From Alphaproteobacteria bacterium (lineage in GTDB: Bacteria > Pseudomonadota > Alphaproteobacteria > Micropepsales > Micropepsaceae), in assembly GCA_028871795.1 (NCBI GenBank), contig JAGWMG010000007.1:1-64000 (forward strand): a stretch of DNA of 64,000 nt. The letters are read 5' to 3'. This document shows, piece after piece, positions 8,742 through 18,223 of this stretch; the first letter of the stretch is position 1, and every line of letters begins with the position of its first letter. The notes beneath the pieces were generated by a model, which searched no databases, was not told where the DNA came from, and saw only the letters and a program-made list of their open reading frames with translations. A program made the position numbers and the translations under genes.

Positions 8742-10139
8742 TCACAGCGGATGAGCAAAATGCGCCATGGCCATCAGGGCAACGATCACCGTCAAGGCGC
8801 CGCCGATGCGCGTGGCGATCTGCGCAAATGGCATGAGCTGCAAACGGTTGGCAGCCGTAAGAATGGCCACGTCACCCGTTCCGCCTTGGCCGCTGTGGCA
8901 CGCGTTCACAATGGCAACATCGATCGGGTACATTTTAAGGTATCGCGCGACAGAAAATCCCGTCGCCATGATGGTGACGACGGTTGCAAAAATCGTGATG
9001 AGATTGGGCCATGCGAGAGAGGAGACAAGTTTATCCCATGGCGTCATCGTCACGCCGATCGCAAATAACAGCGGATAGGTAACGGCCACCGAAAAGAAAC
9101 GGTAAACGACGAAAGCGCCCTGCTCCAGCTTTGGAGAGGTGATGTAACACAGCTTGATTGCAACGACCGCAAACAGCATCACGACGGGAGCAGGCCATCC
9201 CCAGAGGCGCTGCGCCAACACGCCAACAAGATATAGCGTCACGGTCATAACCGAAGCGGCCGCAACAGTGGTTACGTCGGGTATCGTCATTGGTTTTTGT
9301 TTGCTCTGCGGTTTGTCTTCGCGACTGTCCGCTTGAAGCCGTCCCTCGCCCGTCAGATGCGGGTAACGCTTGCCAATGAAATTCAAGAAGCCGGAAAGGA
9401 TGATCGCGCACAGGCTTCCCAGCATGACCGGAGGCAGCACCAACGCCACAAGCTCGCCATGTGTCTCATGCAGTATTGAGCTATAACCTAAGGAGAGCGG
9501 GATAGCGCCTTCACCGACGCCTCCAGCCATGATCGGTACGACAATGAAGAAAAACGTATGATACGCGCCAAGCCCCAGTGCTGTTCCGACCAGCGTACCC
9601 ACCACGCCTGCCACGACGGAGCCGGCTGCCAGCGGTACGAAAATCTTAAAAAATCCCGCAATCAGGACATGCCGATCCATCCCCAGAATGCTGCCTACAA
9701 TGATCGACGCGATGAAGAGATAGAGGAAGTTGCTTGATTTGGTGAAGGTCGTCACCGAGTCGACAACCGGCGCTGGAATCAAGTGGGCATAAGCGAGATA
9801 AGAGGGAATGAAAGTTGCGAAGATTGCAGCGGCACCGATATGCTTGATCAGCGGCATTCGCTTTCCCAGTTCGGCGCAGGCGAACCCTCCGACGGCCAAA
9901 AGGGCCATGTTCATCAATATATCCGCAGGGACGCTGCCGGTACGAACAAAAGCAGCAATGAGGCCCAGGAGACCGGCAAAGACCGGTATCGGCACGATCC
10001 CGATCTTGAAATCCACAATCTTCCACCACCAGACTAGAATAAGAGGACCCGGTAATTGCTGCGGTTCGCTCCGATTCAGAGCGGTGGCGCTATTCGATAG
10101 GCGATCTTCCATCTTGTTATTCTGAAGCATGCTTTTCAT
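8742..10139 (-). CDS. 2-hydroxycarboxylate transporter (CitS/MaeN type)
   Basis: This 465-residue secondary transporter belongs to the 2HCT family (sodium or proton coupled citrate/malate carriers). Two inverted structural halves are visible, each with the family's re-entrant loop signature: GGVGEGAIPLSLGYS in the first half and CHSGQGGTGDVAILTAANR in the second. The C-terminal RIGGALTVIVALMAMAHF helix is also typical. The cytosolic N-terminus of about 30 residues is polar. The exact substrate (citrate, malate, other) cannot be read from the sequence. The start has competing in-frame ATGs (10139, 10130, 10112), none with a convincing ribosome-binding site. Confidence 0.9.
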   Translation of the reverse strand: MKSMLQNNKMEDRLSNSATALNRSEPQQLPGPLILVWWWKIVDFKIGIVPIPVFAGLLGLIAAFVRTGSVPADILMNMALLAVGGFACAELGKRMPLIKHIGAAAIFATFIPSYLAYAHLIPAPVVDSVTTFTKSSNFLYLFIASIIVGSILGMDRHVLIAGFFKIFVPLAAGSVVAGVVGTLVGTALGLGAYHTFFFIVVPIMAGGVGEGAIPLSLGYSSILHETHGELVALVLPPVMLGSLCAIILSGFLNFIGKRYPHLTGEGRLQADSREDKPQSKQKPMTIPDVTTVAAASVMTVTLYLVGVLAQRLWGWPAPVVMLFAVVAIKLCYITSPKLEQGAFVVYRFFSVAVTYPLLFAIGVTMTPWDKLVSSLAWPNLITIFATVVTIMATGFSVARYLKMYPIDVAIVNACHSGQGGTGDVAILTAANRLQLMPFAQIATRIGGALTVIVALMAMAHFAHPL

Positions 10140-10290
10140 TCCCCACTACAATTCACCCTTTGGATACGAAGAGTGTGAATCGCAATCCGTCGAGGCTCTG
10201 AGTTGGATGAATACTGGGCCGACGCAACGAAATCTTCCGCACAAACCCTTCCTTTTCGTCGGGTCCAGCCACAGCAAGAGGTTCAAAAGA

Positions 10291-10313
10291 TTGCTCAAAA
10301 ACCATACGAGCAA
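10291..10313. promoter_or_regulatory. Inverted repeat TTGCTC-N11-GAGCAA upstream of ABC importer
   Basis: A 6-bp perfect inverted repeat (TTGCTC at 10291-10296 and GAGCAA at 10308-10313) is separated by 11 nt in an AT-rich stretch about 70 bp before the leader reading frame and the binding-protein gene. The geometry resembles a LysR-type half-site pair, but no regulator gene is nearby. The remainder of 10140-10379 shows no gene. Confidence 0.3.
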
Positions 10314-10379
10314 AAAATTGTCTTTTTAATATAAAGAAAACAGTACTACGATTGCAAGCTCAGACTTAAGGAGGGGTGA

Positions 10380-10421
10380 ATGTTCCCATCGGCAATAGGC
10401 GTCATGGTCGATGAAGAATGA
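10380..10421 (+). CDS. Possible 13-residue leader peptide before the peptide-binding protein
   Basis: An ATG 4 nt after the strongest ribosome-binding site in the area (TAAGGAGGGG) opens a 13-codon frame that reads MFPSAIGVMVDEE and then stops. It overlaps the first codons of the binding-protein frame starting at 10411, which has no ribosome-binding site of its own. A translated leader that couples or tunes translation of the importer is a reasonable reading. Alternatively, a sequencing error could separate the site from the true gene start. Confidence 0.3.
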   Translation: MFPSAIGVMVDEE

Positions 10422-12111
10422 CCCGGATAATCACGCGCGTGCCGGGCTTTCCCGTTCTGAAGCCGAAAGGCTGAATTGTTCCGGCCACAAACGCACGATG
10501 AATTGGATGCTGGCTAGTTTTTTCGCCAAATTGCGCGCCGGCCACGGTCAGCCGTATCGCCGCTTGTGCACTCAACTCGCGGCCCTCGTAATCGCGTGTG
10601 GCGTGGCTGCTCCCGTTGCCGCCGAGACCGTTCTGCGTACAAGGTTGAATTCCGACATTCTCTCCTCCGATCCCGGCACCAGGCGGGACGAGAATACCGA
10701 TGCCGTCATTCTGCATGTAGTCGAAGGGCTTGTCGCTTCACGCGAGAACGGCTCGGTCGGCCCGCTGCTCGCAGAAAGCTGGACCGTGTCCCAAGGTGGC
10801 CGCACGTATACGTTCAAGTTGCGCCAGGGCGTCGTCTTCCACAATGGCGCACCGCTCACCGCCGACGATGTCGTGTGGTCGCTGAGGCGTTACCTCAAAC
10901 CTGAGACGCGCTGGCGCTGCCGTCTGGAATTCGCCAAAGACGGCATCGCGCAGATTTTATCCATCACCGCGCCGAACCCGCAAACGGTCATCATTACCTT
11001 GAACCGCGCCGCGCCGCTGTTTCTCAAAACGCTGGCGCGTGCAGATTGCGGCGGCACCGGCATTTTACAGCGCGCGTCTGTGGGACCGAACGGAGTTTGG
11101 CGAAAGCCCATCGGCACCGGTCCTTTTATGTTCGGCGCCTGGCAGCGCAACCAGTTCATCGATCTGGTGCGCTTTCCTCGTTACGCCGCCTTGCCTGGAC
11201 CACGAGACGGCAATACCGGTGGCAAGCACGCACTGGTGGATCGAATCCGGTTTCTGGTCATTCCCGACAGTTCAGCCGCGTTGACGGCTTTGGAGCGCGG
11301 TAGCCTGGATATTCTCGATGCGCTCGCCCCCTCCGATCTTGTGCTCATGCGCGGGCGTGGCGACATCAAGCTGGACATGGCACCGACGCTGGATTTTTAC
11401 GCCATTCTGTTTCAGACAAACGACCCGTTGCTGCGGGATGCGCGTATCCGCCGGGCGATTGCGCTCACACTCGATACGGCGGGCCTGACAAAGGCGGTCA
11501 CCCAGGGCACTGCGCGTCCCGACAATTCTCCCATCCCATCGGCCAGTCCTTATTACGGTCCGACGGAGACATTGCGTAGGCCCGATCTGGCGGCCGCGCG
11601 CCGCTTGCTGAACGAGGCTGGCTATCACGGCCAGCCGATCAGCCTGATCACAAACCGCCGCTATCCGCAAATGTTCGACATTGCCGTTCTGGTGCAGGCA
11701 ATGGCGGCCGAGGCGGGTATCGATCTGGAGATCGAAACTCTCGATTGGGCAAGTCAGTTCGCCCGCTACGGCAGCGGCAGCTACCAAGCAATGTCCTTCG
11801 CCGTTTCCGCCAAGCTCGATCCGTCTTTCAATTTTGGACTACTGATCGGCGATAAGACGAGAGATCCGCGCAAAGTATGGGGTTCGCCCGAGGCTCAAAA
11901 GCTCTTGCGCCAAACGATGGAGACGGACGATCCGCGCCAGCGCCAGGCATTGTTCAACACTCTCAACACCGCCTTTATGCGCGAGGTGCCCGCTATCATA
12001 CTGTTCAACACCACCCACATCGCGGCGTTCCGCGCGAATGTGACGGGATATAAGGGCTGGCCCGCGGCGCAGTTGCGTCTGTGGAATGTCGGTTTCAGCG
12101 GAATGCGGTAA
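10411..12111 (+). CDS. ABC transporter substrate-binding protein, peptide/dipeptide type (SBP_bac_5)
   Basis: This encodes a periplasmic solute-binding protein of the DppA/OppA cluster, about 566 residues from this start. The N-terminal signal region is unusual: some 45 hydrophilic residues precede the hydrophobic core (CTQLAALVIACGVAAPVAAE), so the true start may be the ATG at 10498. The mature part has the family pattern: VVEGLVASRENGSVGPLLAESW, then YTFKLRQGVVFHNGAPLTADDVVWSLRRY. It ends normally. It heads a tight operon with two permeases and a double ATPase, typical of Dpp/Yej-like importers of short peptides or peptide-like compounds. The ligand is unknown. Confidence 0.88.
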   Translation: MKNDPDNHARAGLSRSEAERLNCSGHKRTMNWMLASFFAKLRAGHGQPYRRLCTQLAALVIACGVAAPVAAETVLRTRLNSDILSSDPGTRRDENTDAVILHVVEGLVASRENGSVGPLLAESWTVSQGGRTYTFKLRQGVVFHNGAPLTADDVVWSLRRYLKPETRWRCRLEFAKDGIAQILSITAPNPQTVIITLNRAAPLFLKTLARADCGGTGILQRASVGPNGVWRKPIGTGPFMFGAWQRNQFIDLVRFPRYAALPGPRDGNTGGKHALVDRIRFLVIPDSSAALTALERGSLDILDALAPSDLVLMRGRGDIKLDMAPTLDFYAILFQTNDPLLRDARIRRAIALTLDTAGLTKAVTQGTARPDNSPIPSASPYYGPTETLRRPDLAAARRLLNEAGYHGQPISLITNRRYPQMFDIAVLVQAMAAEAGIDLEIETLDWASQFARYGSGSYQAMSFAVSAKLDPSFNFGLLIGDKTRDPRKVWGSPEAQKLLRQTMETDDPRQRQALFNTLNTAFMREVPAIILFNTTHIAAFRANVTGYKGWPAAQLRLWNVGFSGMR

Positions 12112-12115
12112 CGGC

Positions 12116-13060
12116 ATGCTGTCATACATCGCAAAAAGACTGCTGCTTGCTATTCCCACCCTGTTGCTAGTGGCGGTGGCTGTGTTTTTGTTGATCCGTC
12201 TTATTCCGGGTGATCCCGCACAGGTCATGCTGGGCGAAGGTGCTGATGCCGCCTCGCTGGCCGCTTTGCATCACGATATGGGGTTGGATCATCCTCTGCC
12301 AGTGCAGTTCGCTGCATGGTTTGGCCATGCGCTATCCGGCGATTTAGGGCATTCGATCGTGACGGGCGAGCCGGTAGCGAGCATGATTTTGCAGCGGTTC
12401 CAACTGACGGCGATCATCGTGCTGGTAGCTGTGCTGTTGGCAACGCTTATTGCCGTAGTGGCCGGATTGGTCGCGGCTTGGCGCCGGGACAGCATCATCG
12501 ATCTGGCAGTGGTGGGCTCGGCGAGCATCGTTCTGGCTGTGCCCAGCTTCTGGCTCGGCCTTGTTCTTCTGCTGGTGTTCGGCCTTAAATTCGGCTGGCT
12601 GCCAGTGGTGGGGTATGTGCCCTTTTCCGAAAGCGCCGCTCAGGCGGCGTTGTTTCTGATCCTGCCCATCGTGACGTTGACGCTCACCCAAAGTGGTGTG
12701 CTGACGCGCATGATGCGAGCCAGCTCCATCGACGTGCTGCGACAGGAGTATATCACCCATGCCCGCGCCAAGGGCCTAGCGGAGCGGGTCGTGCTTTCGC
12801 GGCATGTGTTCCCTAACGCCTTTGCGCCGACGCTGACGCTGGTCGGCCTGTCGCTGGGGCATTTGCTGGGCGGCATCGCCGTGCTCGAGACGGTCTTCAC
12901 CTTGCCGGGGTTGGGCCGCCTGATGGTCGATTCAATTCTGGCGCGGGACTATCCGGTGGTGCAGGGCTGCCTGCTGTTTACCGCCTTCGTCTATGTTGTG
13001 GTCAATCTCCTCATCGATATTTGCTATCCGCTGCTCGATCCACGGGTGACCACGCAATGA
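12116..13060 (+). CDS. ABC transporter permease, DppB/OppB type
   Basis: This 314-residue inner-membrane permease begins 4 nt after the binding-protein stop. The N-terminus MLSYIAKRLLLAIPTLLLV and the RLIPGDPAQVMLG segment are standard for the DppB family. The coupling loop that contacts the ATPase is visible around VLRQEYITHARAKGL (EAA motif). About six transmembrane helices can be traced. Its last codons overlap the next permease gene (ATGA), so translation is coupled. Confidence 0.93.
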   Translation: MLSYIAKRLLLAIPTLLLVAVAVFLLIRLIPGDPAQVMLGEGADAASLAALHHDMGLDHPLPVQFAAWFGHALSGDLGHSIVTGEPVASMILQRFQLTAIIVLVAVLLATLIAVVAGLVAAWRRDSIIDLAVVGSASIVLAVPSFWLGLVLLLVFGLKFGWLPVVGYVPFSESAAQAALFLILPIVTLTLTQSGVLTRMMRASSIDVLRQEYITHARAKGLAERVVLSRHVFPNAFAPTLTLVGLSLGHLLGGIAVLETVFTLPGLGRLMVDSILARDYPVVQGCLLFTAFVYVVVNLLIDICYPLLDPRVTTQ

Positions 13061-13884
13061 CGGGGCCTGCGATTCACCGGTTGCCGCTGAACGCGATTCT
13101 GGGCACGGCGCTGGTCGGTCTGCTGGTGGCAGCGATCCTGATAGGCTTGTTCTGGATGCCCTACGGCCCCATCGCCATCGATCTGGATCACCCTTTGGCG
13201 CCACCGTCTTGGGCGCATTGGTTCGGGACCGATCAGTTCGGCCGCGATGTCCTGAGCCGCGCGATGTTGGGCGCGCGGATCAGCACATCGATTGCGCTGG
13301 GCACGGTGGTTGTGGCGATTTCCACGGGCACCTGCGTTGGCCTAATTACGGGTTTTCTGCGCGGTTGGACCGACCGGCTTTTGATGGCGGCAAGTGACGC
13401 CATTCTGGCTTTCCCGGGCATTCTGTTGGCACTGGCGTTGATTGCCGTTCTGGGGTCGAGCCGCTCCAGCATCATTCTCGCGCTTTCCATCGCCTATCTG
13501 CCTTCGGTCGCGCGGGTGGTGCGTAGCGCCGTGCTTTCGATCCGCGAACGTGAATATATCGAGGCCTCGCGTGTGGCGGGTGACGGCACGATTTACATCG
13601 TGCTGCGTCATGTCCTGCCCAATGCGCTGCCGCCGGTCGTGGTGTTGGCGACTAGCCTGTTCGGTTGGGTGGTGCTTGCGGAAAGTGCGCTCAGTTTTCT
13701 GGGCGTCGGCGTTCCGCCGCCCGCGCCCAGCTGGGGCAATATGCTGTCGGACGCGCGGCCCTACATGGAAGCGGCGAACTGGCTAAGCATCGTGCCGGGC
13801 TTTTGCATTATGGGAACTGTGCTCGGCGTCAATCTTTTGGGAGATGCGTTGCGCGATTGGCTGGATCCGCGAGGTGAAACCTGA
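13057..13884 (+). CDS. ABC transporter permease, DppC/OppC type
   Basis: This 275-residue second permease is the DppC-type partner. The start overlaps the stop of the first permease; an upstream in-frame start would only add codons inside that gene. The N-terminal helix is followed by the DppC hallmark HWFGTDQFGRDVLSRAMLGAR. The EAA loop is EYIEASRVAGDG, and the C-terminus NLLGDALRDWLDPR is typical. The stop overlaps the ATPase start (TGATG). Confidence 0.93.
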   Translation: MTGPAIHRLPLNAILGTALVGLLVAAILIGLFWMPYGPIAIDLDHPLAPPSWAHWFGTDQFGRDVLSRAMLGARISTSIALGTVVVAISTGTCVGLITGFLRGWTDRLLMAASDAILAFPGILLALALIAVLGSSRSSIILALSIAYLPSVARVVRSAVLSIREREYIEASRVAGDGTIYIVLRHVLPNALPPVVVLATSLFGWVVLAESALSFLGVGVPPPAPSWGNMLSDARPYMEAANWLSIVPGFCIMGTVLGVNLLGDALRDWLDPRGET

Positions 13885-15506
13885 TGCCGGCACCTCTGTT
13901 GCAAGTTGAAGGACTTCGCATTTTGGCAGTGGGCCACGAGGCAGATGGGCGCCCGCCTTTGTTGGACGATTTTTCCTTCGATGTTGCACCAGGCGAGTTC
14001 GTCGCAATTGTTGGCGAGTCGGGAAGCGGCAAGACAATAACTGCACGGGCAATACTTAACCTGTTGCCACCGGGGGTGAAGCGAGCTGCGGGCAGCATCC
14101 GTCTGGACGGCCGCGATCTGATGACGCTGTCTCCGGACCAGATGCGAAAAGTTCGCGGCGGCGATGTTGGCATGGTGTTTCAGGAGCCTATGGTTTCACT
14201 CAACCCGGCATTGACCATCCGTTGCCAACTGGCCGAAGGCCTCAAGCTGCACCGCAAACTTTCGTCGGTGGAAATTCATCGCCGCTGTTTGCAGATGCTG
14301 ACGCGGGTGCAGATCGCCGATCCAGAACGTTGTCTCGCTTCATATCCGCACGAATTTTCCGGCGGTATGCGCCAGCGCATCATGTTGGCGTCGGTTCTGT
14401 TGCCGAAGCCCAAACTGCTGATTGCCGACGAACCGACCACGGCGCTCGACACGCTGAGCCAGCGCGAAGTACTGGAGTTGATCGTCGAACTGGCGCGCGA
14501 TGACGGCGTTGCCGTTCTTCTCATCACCCATGATCTGGGTTTGGTCGCCCAGTATGCGCGGCGCGTTGTCGTGCTGGAAAAAGGCCGGTTGGTCGAAAGC
14601 GGCGAGACACAGCAGATTCTCTGCCATCCCGCTCATGCCTATACGCAGCGTCTTGTCAATTCCCTGCCGCATCGGCCGGACGTCCGTGCGGCGATTAACG
14701 CAAACGCACCGGTTGTTTTGTCGGTGGCGCGTGCCTCGGTCGATTATCCGGGACGCCCGGGATTGCTGCGCGCAGGTCCGCCGAAGCGGGTGGTAAAAAA
14801 TGTCGATCTCCAAGTGCGCGAAGGCGAGATCGTGGCGTTGGTCGGCGCCAGTGGGTCAGGCAAGACGACACTTGGCCGTGCCGTGCTGGGCCTCAAGCCT
14901 CTTTCGGGCGGCGCAATCCGTTTTGACGGCGTCGATCTCGGTGCAATGTCGCCGCGGCAAAGCATAGATTTCCGGCGTGCCGCCCAGCTTGTATTTCAGG
15001 ACCCCTTTTCGTCGCTCGACCCGCGCACGCGGATCGGCGATACAGTCGGCGCCACCTTGCGCCATGTATCGGGTCTTGGCCGCGCGGAGCGCCGAGCGCG
15101 TGTCGAGGCGGTTTTGGACGAAGTAGGGCTTGCAGGGTTTGCCGAACGCTTTCCACATCAAATGTCGGGCGGCCAGCGGCAGCGCGTGGCGATCGCCCGT
15201 GCGATCATCTCGCGCCCACGTCTGGTGGTTGCCGATGAGCCGGTCTCGGCACTTGACATGACCATCCAACTGCAGGTTCTGACCCTGTTTCAGAAGTTGC
15301 AGTCACAATATGGCTTTGCCTGTTTATTCATTACCCATGATTTGGCAGTCGTGGCACAGGTGGCAGACTGGGTGGTGGTGATGTCAGAGGGCACGGTGGT
15401 AGAGTCGGGAATGACGGATGCCATCCTTGATGATCCGCAACATGAGTATACGAAGGCATTACTTTCGGCCACGCCAAGCTTCAGTGCTCTGGCTCTAACG
15501 GCCTGA
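13884..15506 (+). CDS. ABC transporter ATPase with two fused nucleotide-binding domains
   Basis: This 540-residue cytoplasmic ATPase contains two complete nucleotide-binding domains, as in YejF or GsiA, and powers the importer formed by the preceding permeases. The first domain has Walker A GESGSGKT, signature FSGGMRQR and Walker [13 protein letters not shown]. The second has Walker [13 protein letters not shown], signature [14 protein letters not shown] and Walker [13 protein letters not shown]. The oligopeptide-transporter C-terminal extension after the first domain ([15 protein letters not shown]) supports a peptide-type system. It ends the operon; a 226-bp gap follows. Confidence 0.94.
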   Translation: MPAPLLQVEGLRILAVGHEADGRPPLLDDFSFDVAPGEFVAIVGESGSGKTITARAILNLLPPGVKRAAGSIRLDGRDLMTLSPDQMRKVRGGDVGMVFQEPMVSLNPALTIRCQLAEGLKLHRKLSSVEIHRRCLQMLTRVQIADPERCLASYPHEFSGGMRQRIMLASVLLPKPKLLIADEPTTALDTLSQREVLELIVELARDDGVAVLLITHDLGLVAQYARRVVVLEKGRLVESGETQQILCHPAHAYTQRLVNSLPHRPDVRAAINANAPVVLSVARASVDYPGRPGLLRAGPPKRVVKNVDLQVREGEIVALVGASGSGKTTLGRAVLGLKPLSGGAIRFDGVDLGAMSPRQSIDFRRAAQLVFQDPFSSLDPRTRIGDTVGATLRHVSGLGRAERRARVEAVLDEVGLAGFAERFPHQMSGGQRQRVAIARAIISRPRLVVADEPVSALDMTIQLQVLTLFQKLQSQYGFACLFITHDLAVVAQVADWVVVMSEGTVVESGMTDAILDDPQHEYTKALLSATPSFSALALTA

Positions 15507-15732
15507 ATCCTCACGATTTTGGTATTGTGCAAAGATACAACAAACGGGCAGGAACGTATTAGGTGTCCGAAAAAAAAGCGGGTCGATCGGCTGATCGCGC
15601 AGTGAAAGTTTCGAGGATCGCGAACAGGACCGCCGTGCTTAGTCCCACCGCTTCGACAAGCGCCCACGGCGCCGCCCGAATCGTCATCTGCGCTGGGTAG
15701 ATCAACTATGCCGAACCAAGCACCTTGAATTG

Positions 15733-17232
15733 TCAGTTCCTTGCCCGAGCGCCAACCAATGTAGGATGACTGAGTGCAGATGAATTGACATTCACGCTGC
15801 GGTCGATCGTTACGTGGCTGCCGTCATCCTCAAAACGACAAATCACTGTGTCGCGGAAAGCGGTATTGACGAATATCCAGATCATTTGCAGAGTCGTTGC
15901 ATCGAGCCAGTTAGCGCCCGCGACGATCCGTGTGCCTTTCAAATGGTAACCATGATGGAGGTCGCGCCCGGGCATATCGGTTTGACCTTCGAGCCACCCG
16001 TCATTGCCCATGAATACGACATGTTCGCCTTCGGCGTCGGTCAAATAAAATACGCTGCGCTTATTGGAGAAATCGAAACGTACTTCGCTGACACCCAAGG
16101 GATTGCACTCTACCCGGTAACGGACGCCGGAAACCTTCAGCGGTAATTGAGACGGCGCGGAGGTGAGTTGTCTGGCAAGGCTGAGTGTCGCAAGCCGGGC
16201 CTTCAGATGTGCATCGGCCTTGGCATTCTCAAAAGGCGCATCGCGGAAGAGCTTCGGAAAATGCCGATGCACCAGAGGTAGGATGAGATGGCTACCCCCG
16301 ATGCCTGCGGTCAGCGCCAACGTGCCGCCAGCTTGCGGAAACACCATTACCATCTGCACGAAAACGCCAAGCGCGCGGTAACTGCCACCTTTGTCTGTGA
16401 CCCAGTGATAGCCGTAATCATTACCGCCATGCGGGCGTGTTACGGTTTCAATCCATGCTTGAGGCAACAGACGCTTGCCGTTCCAGATGCCTTTCTGCGC
16501 GTGCAGCACGCCGAATTTCAGAATATCCGCAGTCTTGCATGTCAGGCCGTTGCCGCCCGGATTGATGCCGTCCGGGCCAATGTCCCAATGCTCGCCTATA
16601 ATGCCCAGCGGTTCTAGCAGACGTGGTTTCAGATAGTCGTGCAGCGTCTCGCCGGTCGCCTTTGTCAGGATGGCCGAGAGCATATAACTCGCTGCGCTGG
16701 TATAGACGAAGGTCGTGCCCGGCCGATGGACGACGGGGATCTTGAAGAATTCGGCGATCCAGCTGGTTTCGATGCCGCGCCAGGATGCGCCGGAGGTTTC
16801 CTCCGCATGACCCGTGCGCATGGTCAAAAGATCTTTGACGGTCATCGCCGCGAGGTTGTCGTTCACCAACGGCGGCAGAAATTCCGGGAAGAAGGAAACA
16901 ATTTTGTCGTCCAGTGCGAAGCGGCCTTCTTCCAGCGCTAAGCCAATAGCCGCAGCGGTGAAACTTTTTGCCAGAGAATGCATGATGTGAGGATATTGCG
17001 CGCGGTAAGGCCACCACCAAGCTTCGACCGCCACATGGCCGGCGCGGTGCAGCATTAGGCTATGCAATTCCAGCTCCGCCGCCTCCACATTGTTCAAAAA
17101 CGCTTCAACTTCGCCGGCATCCACGCCAACCGCGCTAGGCGCAGCGCGCGCCAGCCCATCAATCTGTGCAGCACAAGCATGGAGAGCGCCAACTTCACGA
17201 ACGGCATCCACGATTGGTGAGAAAGTAGACAT
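15733..17232 (-). CDS. Serine hydrolase of the class C beta-lactamase / D-peptidase fold
   Basis: This encodes a 499-residue member of the beta-lactamase-related serine hydrolase family (esterases, D-aminopeptidases, amidases). The nucleophile motif SLAK is at residues 86-89 (context MHSLAKSFTAA), and the second catalytic motif appears as YTSAASYML around residue 175, a YxS variant of the usual YxN. A C-terminal beta domain of about 150 residues (from around VSGVRYRVECNPLG) follows the catalytic domain. No signal peptide is evident, so it is probably cytoplasmic. It lies next to the peptide importer, convergent with it, which hints that it processes an imported amide or peptide. The substrate is unknown. 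Confidence 0.82.
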   Translation of the reverse strand: MSTFSPIVDAVREVGALHACAAQIDGLARAAPSAVGVDAGEVEAFLNNVEAAELELHSLMLHRAGHVAVEAWWWPYRAQYPHIMHSLAKSFTAAAIGLALEEGRFALDDKIVSFFPEFLPPLVNDNLAAMTVKDLLTMRTGHAEETSGASWRGIETSWIAEFFKIPVVHRPGTTFVYTSAASYMLSAILTKATGETLHDYLKPRLLEPLGIIGEHWDIGPDGINPGGNGLTCKTADILKFGVLHAQKGIWNGKRLLPQAWIETVTRPHGGNDYGYHWVTDKGGSYRALGVFVQMVMVFPQAGGTLALTAGIGGSHLILPLVHRHFPKLFRDAPFENAKADAHLKARLATLSLARQLTSAPSQLPLKVSGVRYRVECNPLGVSEVRFDFSNKRSVFYLTDAEGEHVVFMGNDGWLEGQTDMPGRDLHHGYHLKGTRIVAGANWLDATTLQMIWIFVNTAFRDTVICRFEDDGSHVTIDRSVNVNSSALSHPTLVGARARN

Positions 17233-17431
17233 TATTCAACCATATCAGTAAGTTAGTTATGCTGCGTGTTACGATCGAAAGTCGACAAATAGAGTATGTG
17301 AATACGGTTGACCGCAGAGCACGTCAGTGTATTCTGTATTTTCTTGTGCAAAAAACCAATGAGAATATTTCCGCCTGAATTCCCTGCCTTTAAGGTTAAG
17401 AAAGTTCTACACTATCGAGGTGTGAAATATT

Positions 17432-18223
17432 ATGCCCCTGACAGGCCGTCCACGCCGGTTGTTCTCTTGGATTCTGACGGCAGGTATGTTTTTCGGTATC
17501 GTTCCCGCTATGGCTGGCGAGATTCCCGTCGCCGGTGGCCCTTGTGAACTGCTTATCAGCTATCGCGTGAAGCCCGAGAATCGTCCGGCGTTTCGCAGAT
17601 TTCTGCTCAGAGAAGAAACCGCGAGGCTTGAAAATCTCAGGCGCGACGGCATCCTGAGAAGTTATCAGATTTTGTTCAATCCGTTTGTGACGGCGCGCAC
17701 ATGGGACGCGATGGCCGTGCTGAGTTTTCAGCGTTATACCGATACCCGGCGCTGGAAGGAAATCGAGCGCACCGCGCCGGGCGGACTCAGTCCGACGGGC
17801 CTGCGTTTGGCAACGTCCATCGACACCGTTAGCGCCGATCTGTCCTGGGAAGGCGCCGCACCCGGTGCAGATACCGAGAAAAATTCGGTTTTCTACGTCA
17901 TTCCCTATGAATACAATGCCACCGATCAGTACAAAAAATATGTCGATGATTATGTAATCCCGCAGACCGAGGGCTGGCTCAAGGAAGGCGTGTTGAGCAG
18001 CTATCGTATTTACATGAACCGCTATCCGGTAGGACCGGCTTGGGATTCGCTGTTTGTGTTTCAATATCGCGATCTAGAGGCGTTCGGGCGACGCGAACAA
18101 ATCGTCGCCAAAGTGCGCGAGACACTTCGCGCGGATCCGGCCTGGAAAGCGCTCAACGACGTCAAGCAGACCATCCGCACGGAAAGTGAAAACACAATCG
18201 CCGAGAGGTTGACAGGACAATGA
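17432..18223 (+). CDS. Exported protein with two NIPSNAP-like ferredoxin-fold repeats
   Basis: This encodes a 263-residue exported protein. A signal sequence (RRLFSWILTAGMFFGIVPAMAG) is followed by two homologous repeats of about 95 residues, each resembling a dimeric alpha/beta-barrel (NIPSNAP/antibiotic-monooxygenase-like) module. In repeat 1 (around residues 35-120) the landmarks are RRDGILRSYQILFNPFV and TWDAMAVLSFQRY. In repeat 2 (around residues 150-240) they are LKEGVLSSYRIYMNRYPVG and AWDSLFVFQYRD. The stop overlaps the hydrolase start (ATGA), so both products are made together. A binding or chaperone role for the hydrolase is possible; I do not know the function. Confidence 0.75.
   Translation: MPLTGRPRRLFSWILTAGMFFGIVPAMAGEIPVAGGPCELLISYRVKPENRPAFRRFLLREETARLENLRRDGILRSYQILFNPFVTARTWDAMAVLSFQRYTDTRRWKEIERTAPGGLSPTGLRLATSIDTVSADLSWEGAAPGADTEKNSVFYVIPYEYNATDQYKKYVDDYVIPQTEGWLKEGVLSSYRIYMNRYPVGPAWDSLFVFQYRDLEAFGRREQIVAKVRETLRADPAWKALNDVKQTIRTESENTIAERLTGQ

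Noticed and set aside
15559-15687. 42-residue minus-strand frame with one hydrophobic helix, between the ABC operon and the serine hydrolase gene
   Set aside because: No ribosome-binding site, no family resemblance and short; could be a remnant but cannot be supported.
17308-17547. 79-residue frame before the NIPSNAP-repeat gene
   Set aside because: It overlaps the signal-peptide region of the gene at 17432 in another frame and has no features of its own.
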